Shown: positions 44,548 to 54,161, counted from the stretch's first letter. The stretch is DNA of 64,000 nucleotides from Sphingobacterium sp. ML3W (GCF_029542085.1 NZ_CP107036.1:1116001-1180000); one strand, 5' to 3'. Program-made: numbers and translations. The notes: generated by a model from the letters alone, not told the origin.

Positions 44548-44635
44548 TTTGCTTTAATTATTAAAATAGCCGTCAAATACAATAATAACCTGGTTCGGTA
44601 AAGATTCCGATTATCGTGTCATTGAATAACAACAT

Positions 44636-45514
44636 ATGAACATTAAAATAGTACTATCCGCGATATTGATCGCCTATTGTGCACAATCGCAAGCACAGAA
44701 AATCAATTTTAAATGGGAAAAGGATTCTATTGGTGAGAGACTGATCGACAAAATTGCGATGAGCGTACCGGTCACTATAGAAAATAAGACTTATGCTTTT
44801 CAGTTTGACCTGGGGGCTAATGCGACATTAATTTATGATCAATGCTTCTCTGACGCGGCATTTATTAAATCGAAAAAGATAGATCCTACTTCTGATGCGG
44901 GAGGGCATACTATTTTTACCATTGATGACCAAAGTTTTAATATTGGTGACTATCCGATAAAGAATCATAAGCTCTATGGTCTATTGAATCATAGTCAAGG
45001 GGAATCTTGTGGAACAGTTGGAGCAGATGTCTTTCAGGGGAAATGCCTAATTGTTGATTTCCCAAAGCAAAGCATTACTGTTGTTAACGAAGTGGATAAG
45101 GATATGGACCGAAAGACGGCATTCGTACCAATGAACATCGTCAATAATAAAGCAATAATCCCCGTGAAGATCGATGGTAAAACGTATAATTTTTTATATG
45201 ACAGTGGTTCAAGTATATTTCCGATCGTAAGCTACAGACAGAATTTCGATCGTTTAATCACAAATGCAAAAGCTAAAGATGAACTGAATATTCGAAATTT
45301 TAATAATCCTCTTATTGTAAAATCTGTTGAGATAAATACGGCAGTCCAGATCGGAGATAACACATTTGGTTTGAAGGAATTTTGGTATACTGAAGATGAT
45401 TTCTTCTCCTTTAAACAAGATAATATTGATGGGATTATCGGCAATATCTTCTTTATGGATAAAACGATTGTTATTGATTTTAGAAATAAAAGATTTGGCA
45501 TTATAAAAAAGTAG
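44636..45514 (+). CDS. Exported retropepsin-like aspartic protease homologue
   Basis: A 292-residue protein with a cleavable signal peptide (SAILIAYCAQSQAQ). Two lobes each carry a pepsin/retropepsin-like motif: FDLGANAT near 62 (imperfect D-x-G) and YDSGSSIFPI near 189 (D-S-G). Each lobe ends in a hydrophobic-Gly stretch (GTVGADVFQGKCLIVDF and GIIGNIFFMDKTIVIDF), the usual second signature of this fold. The first motif lacks the normal Thr/Ser-Gly, so catalytic competence is uncertain. It follows a complex upstream region with paired repeats. Confidence 0.72.
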   Translation: MNIKIVLSAILIAYCAQSQAQKINFKWEKDSIGERLIDKIAMSVPVTIENKTYAFQFDLGANATLIYDQCFSDAAFIKSKKIDPTSDAGGHTIFTIDDQSFNIGDYPIKNHKLYGLLNHSQGESCGTVGADVFQGKCLIVDFPKQSITVVNEVDKDMDRKTAFVPMNIVNNKAIIPVKIDGKTYNFLYDSGSSIFPIVSYRQNFDRLITNAKAKDELNIRNFNNPLIVKSVEINTAVQIGDNTFGLKEFWYTEDDFFSFKQDNIDGIIGNIFFMDKTIVIDFRNKRFGIIKK

Positions 45515-45564
45515 ACAGTTGTATTTTAATCTTCAGATGTATCAGATTGATATCTGATAAAAGC

Positions 45565-45598
45565 AAAGGCCAGCTCATCTTTTGATGGGCTGGCCTTT
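45565..45598. terminator. Bidirectional terminator between converging genes
   Basis: AAAGGCCAGCTCATC and GATGGGCTGGCCTTT form a 15-base-pair stem (one G-U) with a 4-base loop, serving both the protease-like gene and the minus-strand MFS gene. Confidence 0.85.
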
Positions 45599-45622
45599 GT
45601 TAGATAGTATTGTCTTCGGAAT

Positions 45623-46858
45623 TTAATTTTCAAGCTGTTCTTTATTCTTTCGTCTGAAGGCTGAATATACGATAATCACACTGATTGTCATTAGAATAAA
45701 CGCGAGGAAAAAAGGCGCTCCGGAGAATTTGAATGGCGCATTATCATGTGTAAAAAAGTAAAACAGATTGGTCATCATTGGAGGGCCTATAATCGATGTT
45801 GCACTCATTAAACTGGTTAACGCTCCCTGAAGTTCTCCCTGTTCATTCGATGGGACATTTTTAGTAATGACAGATTGCAGTGCAGGACCACATATTCCAC
45901 CTAGGCAATAAGGGATAAGAAAGACAAACATCATCCAACCTTGATTGGCAAATGCAAACAATAAGAGTCCTATCGCATAAAATATCAGTCCATAATAAAT
46001 GCTTTTTTGCTCACCGAGTTTTGGTGTGGTCCAACGTATTAAGACGCCTTGTACCAGACCGATCAATAAACCGATGACCCCAAGTGAGATACCAACCATC
46101 CTTTCGGTCCAGTTAAATTTGTACATGGTAAAGAAATTCCAGTTACTCTGTACGGCATGGCCCGCAATATAGATCAGGATCAATGCGACGATCAAACCTG
46201 AAATCTCGGGGTGTTTTCCCAAAAATCGAAAGGATCCGATGGGATTTGCGCGCTTCCAGTCAAAAGCCCGTCGCTTATCTTTGTCTAAACTTTCGGGCAG
46301 AATAAAATACCCATACAGAAAATTCAATAGACATAAACCTGCGGCAGCGTAAAAAGGAACTCGTGCACCGTAATGGCCAAGCAATCCTCCGATGACGGGG
46401 CCAATAATAAAACCCAATCCGAAGGCAGCACCAATTAATCCAAAGTTTTTGGCCCGATCCTCATCGGTAGAAATATCCGCGATATAAGCACTGGCGGTTG
46501 TGAAACTTGCTCCAGTCAATCCTGCAATAACCCGTCCCAAAAATAGCCAACCTATCGAAGGGGCGAGGGCGAGAAAAATGTAGTCTACTGCAAAGCCGAA
46601 TAAAGAAATCAAAATAATCGGTCTTCGTCCATATTTGTCACTCAGATTACCTACTACAGGAGAGAATATAAACTGTGTAAAAGCATAAGCGAAACCCAGC
46701 CAGCCACCGTACTTTGCAGCTTCACTGATGTCGCTGTGGATCAGTTCTTCAATCAATTTTGGAACCACTGGAATGATAATACCCCATCCTGTGATATCGA
46801 TAAGTAAAGTGATAAATATAAAGCCTATGGCGGCCTTTTTCTTGGAGTTGTCAATCAT
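45623..46858 (-). CDS. TetA-like MFS drug/H+ antiporter (DHA1)
   Basis: A 411-residue, 12-helix major facilitator transporter of the DHA1 branch resembling class TetA tetracycline exporters. Motif A in loop 2-3 is [12 protein letters not shown], and the antiporter motif C near residue 140 reads [15 protein letters not shown]. The N-terminus ([21 protein letters not shown]) is typical of this subgroup. Many chromosomal members export something other than tetracycline, so drug resistance cannot be claimed. It is separated from OsmC by about 165 bases. Confidence 0.88.
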   Translation of the reverse strand: MIDNSKKKAAIGFIFITLLIDITGWGIIIPVVPKLIEELIHSDISEAAKYGGWLGFAYAFTQFIFSPVVGNLSDKYGRRPIILISLFGFAVDYIFLALAPSIGWLFLGRVIAGLTGASFTTASAYIADISTDEDRAKNFGLIGAAFGLGFIIGPVIGGLLGHYGARVPFYAAAGLCLLNFLYGYFILPESLDKDKRRAFDWKRANPIGSFRFLGKHPEISGLIVALILIYIAGHAVQSNWNFFTMYKFNWTERMVGISLGVIGLLIGLVQGVLIRWTTPKLGEQKSIYYGLIFYAIGLLLFAFANQGWMMFVFLIPYCLGGICGPALQSVITKNVPSNEQGELQGALTSLMSATSIIGPPMMTNLFYFFTHDNAPFKFSGAPFFLAFILMTISVIIVYSAFRRKNKEQLEN

Positions 46859-47024
46859 GGCCTAAAAATAGAAAATTCCTGAAAAAATTCACCTAAATTT
46901 TAAAAGGTTAATTTGTGGTAAACTATTGGACTAATTGAGAAAGTTGGTCGATAATGCCACTGTGCATATTGTAGGTTTCAAATCTACTGGGAAAAATAAG
47001 TTGGATTGTACCTATATTCAGCAC

Positions 47025-47492
47025 TTAAATAGCGTGGCAAACAGCATGATGTCGTACCGGGAAGTTACAGGAATTGGCTATAAAGCAAAGTTGATTTGCT
47101 TCGTGATGTAGTGATGTCGCCAATACTATTTTATCAGGATCTGAAATAATGACTTCTGGAAACAGATCAACCTGCACAAATCTGCCACTTGCATCAGGGC
47201 TGGTTTCTAATACCGCCTCGGCATTGTCCGTGTACGAAATCACCTCGATGTTATTTTTGGAACATACATATAGATAAGACATCATATGGCAGGAAACAAG
47301 GCTACTCAGTAAAAGATCTTCGGGGTTATATAATGTTGGGTCACCCTTGAAAGCTTTTGCCGCTGAGACCTGTAAATCTGCCTTGCCCTGGATGGAAATC
47401 CGATGGCTCTTATTATATACCTTTGGTAAGGATGTAGACTGTTCCTGATGAAACCATGTTAAACTGGCCTTAAAGTAATGTTTGAAACTCAT
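47025..47492 (-). CDS. OsmC/Ohr-family peroxidase-like protein
   Basis: A 155-residue cytosolic protein of the OsmC/Ohr superfamily, thiol peroxidases acting on organic hydroperoxides. The two conserved cysteines are in LLLSSLVSCHMMSYLY (about residue 69) and CFIANSCNFPV (about residue 140). PEDLLLSSLVSC is the family hallmark. It sits 45 bases after the DinB gene on the same strand and is likely cotranscribed. Confidence 0.87.
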   Translation of the reverse strand: MSFKHYFKASLTWFHQEQSTSLPKVYNKSHRISIQGKADLQVSAAKAFKGDPTLYNPEDLLLSSLVSCHMMSYLYVCSKNNIEVISYTDNAEAVLETSPDASGRFVQVDLFPEVIISDPDKIVLATSLHHEANQLCFIANSCNFPVRHHAVCHAI

Positions 47493-47537
47493 TCTATGAA
47501 ATAGCGCTTTTATTAATTTCTACTTATGATACCAATA

Positions 47538-47990
47538 CTATATTCGAACAAACGAAATATAATCTGTGTTGATCGGATCAAGTCCATTTCTCCTCATTTC
47601 TGAGGCTATCTGCGCTCTGTGATAAGTGCCATGATTAAATACATGTAACAGGATGTCTCCAAACGAATTCTGGAACTGTTCATGCTTTGTATTGGTATAG
47701 GATATGATTGTAGCGATCTCAGCAGCATCAACGTAGACCTTTTCCTTAAATCCCGAAGAAGCCAGTTGATGGTAGTGTTCACATGTTAATAAACTATGCT
47801 CATCCCAAACACCTACGGGAGGTTTTTCTCCATTCAGTCGATATAACCATATCAGCTGTGCATTCATTATATGACTGAATAATTGTAAACAAACTGAAGG
47901 AGTTTTTTCGGCTTCCTGTTTCATTTTCTCGATGAGCAGGTTATTCGCCCAATCGTTATATAACCATAATTGTATTAGCGGAGTTGACAT
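47538..47990 (-). CDS. DinB-family protein
   Basis: A 150-residue four-helix-bundle protein of the DinB/YfiT family, putative metal-dependent thiol transferases. The N-terminal YNDWANNLLIEKM and the later FSHIMNAQLIWLYRL and HVFNHGTYHRAQI provide the three histidines expected to bind a divalent metal. In other bacteria DinB genes are damage-induced or use bacillithiol-type cofactors; nothing here shows which. It heads a two-gene unit with OsmC. Confidence 0.85.
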   Translation of the reverse strand: MSTPLIQLWLYNDWANNLLIEKMKQEAEKTPSVCLQLFSHIMNAQLIWLYRLNGEKPPVGVWDEHSLLTCEHYHQLASSGFKEKVYVDAAEIATIISYTNTKHEQFQNSFGDILLHVFNHGTYHRAQIASEMRRNGLDPINTDYISFVRI

Positions 47991-48208
47991 CTCGAATTAC
48001 TTAGTTGCGGTATTAAATATACGTAAGTTAAGTATATAAAGGTGGGTTGAAGCATTAATTTTATTGCTGTCCGGTAAGTTAAGTTCACCCACAAACGAAC
48101 AATAATTGTCTGCAAAAGGACATATAATATGATTTTAAAATTATTTAATATCTTGTTTATCAGTTGTTTGTTTGGATTGTCGGGCAGATTGATTATGGAT
48201 TTAACCTG

Positions 48209-48448
48209 ATGAGCAATTATGTCAAGATAGCCTTCCGCAGTCTGATAAGAACGAAGGGATTTACAGCAATCAACATCATCGGCCAGGCTGCGGCGATGCT
48301 GATTACATTATGGGTAGATTCTTAGCTTCATTTTGATAGGGGGTATCCAAAAACAGACCGTCTTCATATCGTCGGATCTATCGGTAAAAATAATCAATCC
48401 ATACGTGCTTCATTGGCTAATCCTGTGGATTGTTTAAGGGACGAATGA
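48209..48448 (+). pseudogene. ABC transporter permease (MacB/FtsX type) remnant
   Basis: Begins as a typical Bacteroidota MacB-like permease (SNYVKIAFRSLIRTKGFTAI, then NIIGQAAAML), hits a TAG after WVDS, continues in frame as LHFDRGYPKTDRLHIVGSIG and stops at 48446-48448. The normal protein has about 800 residues; under 80 codons remain. The periplasmic core and three C-terminal helices are lost. Confidence 0.82.
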
Positions 48449-48462
48449 TAAGCTGAAATGAT

Positions 48463-48470
48463 TATCTTTG
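48463..48470 (+). promoter_or_regulatory. -7 element (TATCTTTG) of the 220-residue membrane protein gene
   Basis: Exact TAnnTTTG match 21 bases before the ATG at 48492. Confidence 0.5.
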
Positions 48471-48491
48471 CGGATAATTGAAAAACACTGA

Positions 48492-49154
48492 ATGGATAGT
48501 AAAAAAGTTTATAGGGTCATTGGTTACAATGTATTGTATATTGCAACCAATCTTTTGTTGTATTATCCATTCGATATGAAATCGACAGGACTAGGCTTTT
48601 GTGCTTTTGGCTTGGCCCTGATCAATTTATATTATTTTCTGGAATGGAAAAAAGATGCCAAAAAAGTGGAGTTTGTACAAAAGTACAAAGCTGTTCATCA
48701 GCGGTCCTTGAGTAAAGCCACAATAAATTACAAAGAGACATATACTGTAAGTTCAAGTATATTAGCGATGATGATTTTTGGATCAATTATTTGCTTTTCG
48801 GGAATTGGTATGTTTTACGAGAAATCAATCTTCGGTGTTTTCGTCTTATTTCTTGGAGGGAAATTTCTACTGATTCCATTTACAGAGAAAACAACCATTA
48901 AGTTGGCTCCTAACGGGATATACATGAGTGATTATCAGTTTGTCTTTATCAATGATATTCAGGAAATTAATTTTAAACGCTACCTTGGAAAGAGTAAATG
49001 CGAAATGTTTCTGAAGATAAAAGATCCGGCATTGTATGGCTTAAAAGATTCGCATATAGCTGTTCCAATTGGGGGTGATATGAAACAGGTTGAGCACTTG
49101 ATTGTCGTCGTGAAAAAGTTATTTTCAAATATACGGATATCTCAAGATATTTAA
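48492..49154 (+). CDS. Hypothetical membrane protein, 220 residues
   Basis: No family recognised with certainty. Two helices near 8-50 (IGYNVLYIATNLLLYY, LGFCAFGLALINLYYFLEW), a charged loop, two more helices around 92-130 (ILAMMIFGSIICFSGIGMF) and a soluble C-terminal part of about 85 residues with a strand pattern (TIKLAPNGIYMSDYQFVFI) reminiscent of bacterial PH-like domains. It is presumably in the inner membrane. It lies just past the permease remnant with its own promoter element. Confidence 0.6.
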   Translation: MDSKKVYRVIGYNVLYIATNLLLYYPFDMKSTGLGFCAFGLALINLYYFLEWKKDAKKVEFVQKYKAVHQRSLSKATINYKETYTVSSSILAMMIFGSIICFSGIGMFYEKSIFGVFVLFLGGKFLLIPFTEKTTIKLAPNGIYMSDYQFVFINDIQEINFKRYLGKSKCEMFLKIKDPALYGLKDSHIAVPIGGDMKQVEHLIVVVKKLFSNIRISQDI

Positions 49155-49225
49155 ATATTCGTTTGATCGAAATAAATTTATTATTTTTAGTAATCGTTTG
49201 ATTAATAGACTTAAAGGAAAACTTG

Positions 49226-50380
49226 ATGAGAACTTCTTTACTGTGTTTATCGATGTTTTTACTATTTCCTATTTTGACCTTTGCTCAGAATAATTACTTC
49301 ATTACAGGCAAAGTAGATCAGTTGAAAGATAGCAGTAGGCTTTTTCTGGTTTATAACAGTGATGGTGTCTCGTTTGTTGATTCCACAGAAACGAAAGGGG
49401 GACGCTTTACGTTTAAGGGGCAGCTCGCGTATCCGGTTTATTCTGCGCTTTATCTCCATAAAAACCCCTATGTGAACAAGCTACAGCCCAGTGAGAAGCT
49501 GGATTACTTCCGCTTTTATCTGGAAGCTGCTCAAATCGGGATGAATGCGAAGGATTCACTAAAAAATATTGTAATGAATGGATCCAAACTCAATACGGAA
49601 AATGCAGAGCTTCTAGAGATGAAAAAAACTGTTGACAATAAATTCGACGCATTAAATAAAGAATTTTCCAAACTTCCACTAGAACAACAGAAAGATTCTG
49701 TCATATTTGCCCAGTTTCTCGCACGGGAAATGAATCTTATGGATGAAAATTACAGTGTCTACCTGGATTTTGCTAGAAGCCATCCCGATTCATACCTCAG
49801 TGTAATTGGTTTAAGTTTTGTCGCAGGTCAGGAGAAATTTTATGCATCGGCCAAGTCAGCGTTTGAAGGTCTTTCGAGTAGGCTAAAAGAAAGTCCTCTG
49901 GGCAAGGTGATTCCGTTGCAACTGGAAGCCCAGTCCAAGACCAAAGTCGGGCAGCAGGCGCCAGACCTAACGCTCAAAAACCCGGAGGGGAAAACCATCA
50001 AAATTTCGGATTTTTCGGGAAAGTATTTACTCTTGGATTTTTGGGCGAGTTGGTGTGGTCCTTGTCGTGCAGAAAATCCGAACCTTGTAAAAGCTTATCA
50101 AAAATATCATGACAAAGGATTTGATATACTGGGAATCTCCCTGGACGATGCGGCACGGAAAGCTGCCTGGATCGATGCAATAAAAGGAGATAGCCTATTA
50201 TGGGCTCAGGTTTCGGATCTAGGGGGCTGGGACAGTTATGCAGCAAAAATTTATGGAATTAATGCTATTCCTGCCAGTTTTCTGCTCGATCCGAAGGGTA
50301 AAATAATCGCCCGTAATCTAAGGGCTGAGGAATTACAAAATATGCTGAAGAGGATCTTCGCGGATCTACCGACTCCGTAA
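49226..50380 (+). CDS. TlpA-type thiol:disulfide oxidoreductase with DUF4369 domain
   Basis: A 384-residue exported protein. A signal peptide ends near residue 21 (LTFAQ). Residues about 25-240 contain a DUF4369 domain (YFITGKVDQLKDSSRLFLVY) and a helical linker; residues about 245-380 are a thioredoxin fold with the redox-active WCGPC (Cys277, Cys280) and the cis-proline loop INAIPASFLL. Members reduce or isomerise disulfides in the periplasm. The ATG at 49226 is used; one codon earlier is a TTG. No adjacent SusC/D or cytochrome genes indicate a client. Confidence 0.9.
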   Translation: MRTSLLCLSMFLLFPILTFAQNNYFITGKVDQLKDSSRLFLVYNSDGVSFVDSTETKGGRFTFKGQLAYPVYSALYLHKNPYVNKLQPSEKLDYFRFYLEAAQIGMNAKDSLKNIVMNGSKLNTENAELLEMKKTVDNKFDALNKEFSKLPLEQQKDSVIFAQFLAREMNLMDENYSVYLDFARSHPDSYLSVIGLSFVAGQEKFYASAKSAFEGLSSRLKESPLGKVIPLQLEAQSKTKVGQQAPDLTLKNPEGKTIKISDFSGKYLLLDFWASWCGPCRAENPNLVKAYQKYHDKGFDILGISLDDAARKAAWIDAIKGDSLLWAQVSDLGGWDSYAAKIYGINAIPASFLLDPKGKIIARNLRAEELQNMLKRIFADLPTP

Positions 50381-50688
50381 GATCGCTATCTTCCTATCCA
50401 AAATATCCCTGTAAATTGGGCTTTTACAAAACATGACATTTTGTTCCAAAAATAAGTATGAAAAATTGCCTACAATTGCAAGCGATTTTCTATCTTGCGC
50501 CTTTAATTAGAGATCACATGGCTATAAGATATTCGGGCTGTAAGCAGGTTTAACTGAGTGCTGGATGCTTTAAAAATTTATTTTTTCAATTGTATCTTAT
50601 TTTGATACAGGTGACAGAATGAACGCGTCAGGTCATCGGTGGAAGAGCGGCCGATTATTTTTGTTTTAGATATTATTCGACTTATTTG
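50381..50688. other. Gene-free region before DedA
   Basis: 308 bases without a convincing gene. A small inverted repeat (TGTATC, 7 bases, GATACA) near 50595 and A/T-rich DNA are all I see; it must hold the DedA promoter. Confidence 0.4.
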
Positions 50689-51339
50689 ATGGATGTTTTT
50701 TTTGAATTTCTAAATAACCTCACAAATCCAGACTGGATTGTTTCCCATGGAGGTTTGTATCTTCTGTTGTTTATTATTTTTGCTGAGACAGGTATACTCA
50801 TTGGCTTTTTCCTTCCTGGAGATCCTATTCTTTTCATTGCAGGAATGATTGTTTCCAATATGAGCATTTCGCCTTCGGAACAGGTGCCTACCTTACTATA
50901 TTGGATTGTGCTTGTATCGTTGGCTGCAATTCTGGGTAACTTTGTTGGATATTGGTGTGGGAAGATCTTTGGGAAAAGAATCATGAGCATGGAGGATAGC
51001 TGGTTTTTCAAAAAGAGCTATATCTTTAAAGCACAGGAGTTTTACGAAAAAAGGGGCGGAGGTGCTATTGTGCTTGCAAGGTTTCTTCCTATTGTTCGGA
51101 CTTTTGCTCCAATTGTCGCTGGTATTGTTGGGATGGAGTTCAGAAAATTTGTGTTGTACAATGTGATTGGTGCGGTTGTCTGGTCAGGGAGTCTAGTTAC
51201 ACTTGGTTATTTGTTAGGTGAGAATGTATGGGTGAAGGAGAATCTGGAGCTTGTTATTATCGTTATCGTTTTGATAGCAACGGCACCAGTCATTATAAAA
51301 GCATTTACTTCGAAAGACAAAGCAAAGATTGCCCAATAA
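50689..51339 (+). CDS. DedA-family membrane protein
   Basis: A 216-residue inner-membrane protein of the DedA/VTT family, involved in lipid-carrier (undecaprenyl phosphate or phospholipid) flipping and membrane homeostasis. The family motif is clear: FFLPGDPILFIAG near 43, then GNFVGYWCGKIFGKR near 85, and RFLPIVRTFAPIVAGIVGM near 127. The conserved acidic residue (Glu in FAETGIL) and the arginines are present. The ATG at 50689 is preferred to the TTG one codon upstream. Confidence 0.9.
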   Translation: MDVFFEFLNNLTNPDWIVSHGGLYLLLFIIFAETGILIGFFLPGDPILFIAGMIVSNMSISPSEQVPTLLYWIVLVSLAAILGNFVGYWCGKIFGKRIMSMEDSWFFKKSYIFKAQEFYEKRGGGAIVLARFLPIVRTFAPIVAGIVGMEFRKFVLYNVIGAVVWSGSLVTLGYLLGENVWVKENLELVIIVIVLIATAPVIIKAFTSKDKAKIAQ

Positions 51340-51425
51340 GATATTGATCATCTTCCTAAACCAATAGGAAGACTATATGATGCAATAACAATTAAGATGA
51401 TCGTCCACTTTGTAGGGGTGATCCG

Positions 51426-51836
51426 CTATTTGTTTGATTTCATCGCCTTCACTTTCTTTGTGGTCGCGTCATTTATAAAATTTCGGTACTCTTTGGTTTC
51501 CATTCCATAGCCTGCTATTTTGCCATCGTGATTACTATGGATTCCAAACCCATAGATTTTTGTAAGTGGAGATGCACGTAGGCAAGCTTGCCCTTTTGAA
51601 AAGAATATATTCTTTGCCTCTTGATAGTCTGCTTCATTAAGTGCGTTGCGATCAGCATAAATCTGAAAAAGAAGTTCATCGGAAGTGTATCTATATGGAA
51701 ATTGTGTGATCAGTTCATATTGTATTTCCGCTATTGTCTTTCTATTTCTTATAGGAGGGACTGTTCCTTTGGATACTTGTGTATCTTCAGCTACTTCAAT
51801 AAATGTGTCAAAGTAGTTGGTGGAATGAAATTTCAT
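51426..51836 (-). CDS. DUF6157 family protein
   Basis: A 136-residue cytosolic protein recognisable as DUF6157 by MKFHSTNYFDTFIEVAEDT at the N-terminus, the YTSDELLFQIYADRN segment and FSKGQACLRASPLTKIYGFG. The function is unknown, though the family is widespread in bacteria and sometimes sits near stress genes. It lies convergent with DedA, with no terminator visible between them. Confidence 0.8.
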   Translation of the reverse strand: MKFHSTNYFDTFIEVAEDTQVSKGTVPPIRNRKTIAEIQYELITQFPYRYTSDELLFQIYADRNALNEADYQEAKNIFFSKGQACLRASPLTKIYGFGIHSNHDGKIAGYGMETKEYRNFINDATTKKVKAMKSNK

Positions 51837-52419
51837 ATGTTATTTTTTAGGTGTACTGTCACAATAATTCAAGAAATAAGATGGGAGCAAAATAGGTATT
51901 CCTATGGAGTTGTCAAAAGTTTTTAAGGAAATTATTATCTGTATTATTACTAATTTCATCTGTGTTTTAAACATTTTTTTTCACGAAAAAGAAATGTTTT
52001 GCAGTATTTTTCTTAGATTTACAGAATTATTACGCAGCACCCTACAGTATACCTATCATAAATGGCTACAAATCAATAGATTAGTGGCCATTTTTCTTTC
52101 AATACACTATACGGTATTAATGATTAATCCATTTGCTAATTCACATGAAAATATAGCATAAAGTAACAAATGGTTGTTCTAGCCCTTTTCACTATTCAAA
52201 TTTATAACAATAATTTATAATATTCCTTGTTTTGAGAAAATTTATTGTTCGAATATAGGTTGGCTATGTTATTTTCTTATAGGAATGAAAAAATATAATA
52301 ACTATAGTTACAATGGTCAAACATGTATATTCGTTTTGTGTAAAACTTGTCTCTCAAGGACTGTATAAGTATTTTTATATTTTTTTTAATTTTAACATAC
52401 AAGGGAAATTTTATTTTTC
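51837..52419. other. A/T-rich gene-free region
   Basis: A very A/T-rich stretch with no recognisable gene. An 85-codon open frame at 51904-52161 has low-complexity, hydrophobic composition and no known pattern; I do not call it. The far end carries the promoter of the possible RNA. Confidence 0.45.
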
Positions 52420-52427
52420 TATATTTG
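52420..52427 (+). promoter_or_regulatory. -7 promoter element (TATATTTG) of a possible RNA gene
   Basis: Exact TAnnTTTG match with no open frame downstream for nearly 400 bases. The -33 region is T-rich but lacks an exact TTTG. Confidence 0.5.
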
Positions 52428-52433
52428 TATATC

Positions 52434-52590
52434 GTTAAAACATTTTCTACTTATTCAGCTTGAATGCGCGATCTGAGTAAGCTTTTATAGGGGAGTATTT
52501 CCATATAAAAATGTACATATGATATGTATACTGTAGGTAGGTGTATAATTTAACAGTGGTAGCTGTAGGGGCTACCACTGTTGTTTAAAA
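52434..52590 (+). ncRNA. Putative structured non-coding RNA
   Basis: Between a -7 promoter element and a strong hairpin lies about 150 bases with three consecutive stems: CTTATTCAG/CTGAGTAAG (52450-52458 with 52473-52481), TGTACATA/TATGTATA (52512-52530), and AACAGTGGTAGC/GCTACCACTGTT (52552-52582, 12 perfect pairs, 7-base loop), the last resembling a terminator although its T-run is weak. The longest open frame inside has eight codons. It could be a free small RNA or, less likely, a leader of the synthase gene 230 bases downstream. Confidence 0.45.
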
Positions 52591-52816
52591 TAGCTTTTCT
52601 TAAATTAATGCTATGATCTAAGTTTTATTTCTTTATTGAGAACTTCAGCCCGCCCTAGGCTGTTTGTGTTAAAATTCGATTTTCATAGATCGGTGTGTTC
52701 CGGTATGTCCTAAGTATATCATCAAAAATTTCCAGCAAATGACTCTCTGAGCAGATGGGTGATCTATTTTTTACTTTATATTTATGGTATTATTATGAAT
52801 ACCTAAAAAAATATCT

Positions 52817-54091
52817 ATGGAAATTAACGAACACATTGATTTTGCAACAGCAAGCTTCAAAGAATTTGAGAATATTGCTGGTTTTGATATGATGGATACT
52901 GCAAAGTATTTTAGTTCCTACATCAATTATATGAAAGAAAATCAGCATCTTAACTTTAGATTTATAACACAAGGCTGTGGGCCGACCGCTATAGTAAATT
53001 CACCATTTTTAGAGAAACCAACAGAGTGCATAAGTCTTGTGTCAAACGATTACCTTAATTTTTCCCAACATCCGAAAGTGAAAGCTGCAGCAATAGCTGG
53101 GATAGAAAAATATGGCACAGGGGCAGGAGCATCACCGTTAATAGGAGGGCATCATGAATACCATGTCGCATTGGAAGAGAAGATTTGTAAATTTTTCAAT
53201 CGTCCGGACGGTTCGAGTATCGTTTTTACAACTGGATATACCGCAAATAGTTCTACTTTATTGAGCTTGTTGAAACAGGAGGACTGTGCTATTGTTGATA
53301 TGGAAGTACATGCAAGTGTTTATGAGGGCTTATTGAATACAAATGTCAAGCGATTTCCACATAACAGTATGATTCATCTTGAACGTGCGTTGGCTGACGC
53401 GGAGAGTAAGTTCAGAACTAAGTTGGTGATCATCGACGGTGTATATTCCCAAAATGGTGATTTAGCCACGATGGATGAAATTTATACATTAACCAGAAAG
53501 TATGGTGCCTATTTAATGGTGGATGATGCGCATGGAATAGGTGTAATGGGGGATAAAGGTAGGGGAACCATTGAAGCCTATAATCTTTTGGATAAAGTAG
53601 ATATTATTGCTGGTACTTTGAGTAAAGCGTTTGGTCATATAGGAGGTTTTATAGTTTCAACGCCAGAAATCATTAATTACCTTCGTTATCAATCCAGACA
53701 GCAGGTATTTTCCTCTACATCGACCCCCGCAAGTTTCGGTTTATTGAAAGCCATTGATTTAATTGACGAAGAGCCTTATTGGCGAACAAGACTCAGTGAC
53801 AATGTGGCTTATTTTAAAGAAGGGCTGTTGTCTCTTGGTGTAGATATTGGTATGTCGGCATCTCCAATTATTCCAATAAAGATCGGTGATCCAATTAGAA
53901 CTGCTCAGGTATCGCGCATGTTATTACAAAAAGGTGTTTATGCAAATTGTATTGTCTATCCTGGCGTGGCAAAAAAAGATGCCCGTATCCGCACAAGTCT
54001 GATGGCTACTCATACAAAGGAGCATTTGGACAAGGTATTAAATACACTGGAGGACATCAGTAAGGTTGTAAGCCTAAAAAAATCAAGATAA
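52817..54091 (+). CDS. Alpha-oxoamine synthase family PLP enzyme
   Basis: A 424-residue pyridoxal-phosphate enzyme of the alpha-oxoamine synthase family (serine palmitoyltransferase, KAPA synthase, 2-amino-3-ketobutyrate ligase, CqsA). The PLP lysine is Lys270 in GTLSKAFGHIGG; MVDDAHGIGVMG binds the cofactor nitrogen, and LVSNDYLNFSQHP and YGTGAGASPLIGG are family motifs. It condenses an amino acid with an acyl-CoA. About 60 residues precede the core, longer than KAPA synthase. Sphingobacterium has a canonical serine palmitoyltransferase, from which this looks clearly divergent, so a separate lipid or signal product is possible. A TetR gene follows. Confidence 0.85.
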   Translation: MEINEHIDFATASFKEFENIAGFDMMDTAKYFSSYINYMKENQHLNFRFITQGCGPTAIVNSPFLEKPTECISLVSNDYLNFSQHPKVKAAAIAGIEKYGTGAGASPLIGGHHEYHVALEEKICKFFNRPDGSSIVFTTGYTANSSTLLSLLKQEDCAIVDMEVHASVYEGLLNTNVKRFPHNSMIHLERALADAESKFRTKLVIIDGVYSQNGDLATMDEIYTLTRKYGAYLMVDDAHGIGVMGDKGRGTIEAYNLLDKVDIIAGTLSKAFGHIGGFIVSTPEIINYLRYQSRQQVFSSTSTPASFGLLKAIDLIDEEPYWRTRLSDNVAYFKEGLLSLGVDIGMSASPIIPIKIGDPIRTAQVSRMLLQKGVYANCIVYPGVAKKDARIRTSLMATHTKEHLDKVLNTLEDISKVVSLKKSR

Positions 54092-54121
54092 ATTAATCTT
54101 ATAATATTTAATTATTTATTA

Positions 54122-54161
54122 TATTGATCTGAATGCTTAATTTTAGCGGTTCAGATCAATA
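54122..54161. promoter_or_regulatory. Long inverted repeat before the TetR gene
   Basis: TATTGATCTGAA and TTCAGATCAATA (12-base perfect arms, 16-base spacer) end 15 bases before the TetR start. It could be the TetR operator or the terminator of the synthase gene; there is no T-run, which favours an operator. Confidence 0.5.

Noticed and set aside
51904..52161. 85-codon open frame in A/T-rich DNA
   Set aside because: Low-complexity hydrophobic composition with many Ile/Phe/His codons expected from A/T-rich sequence; no start context, no recognisable family.
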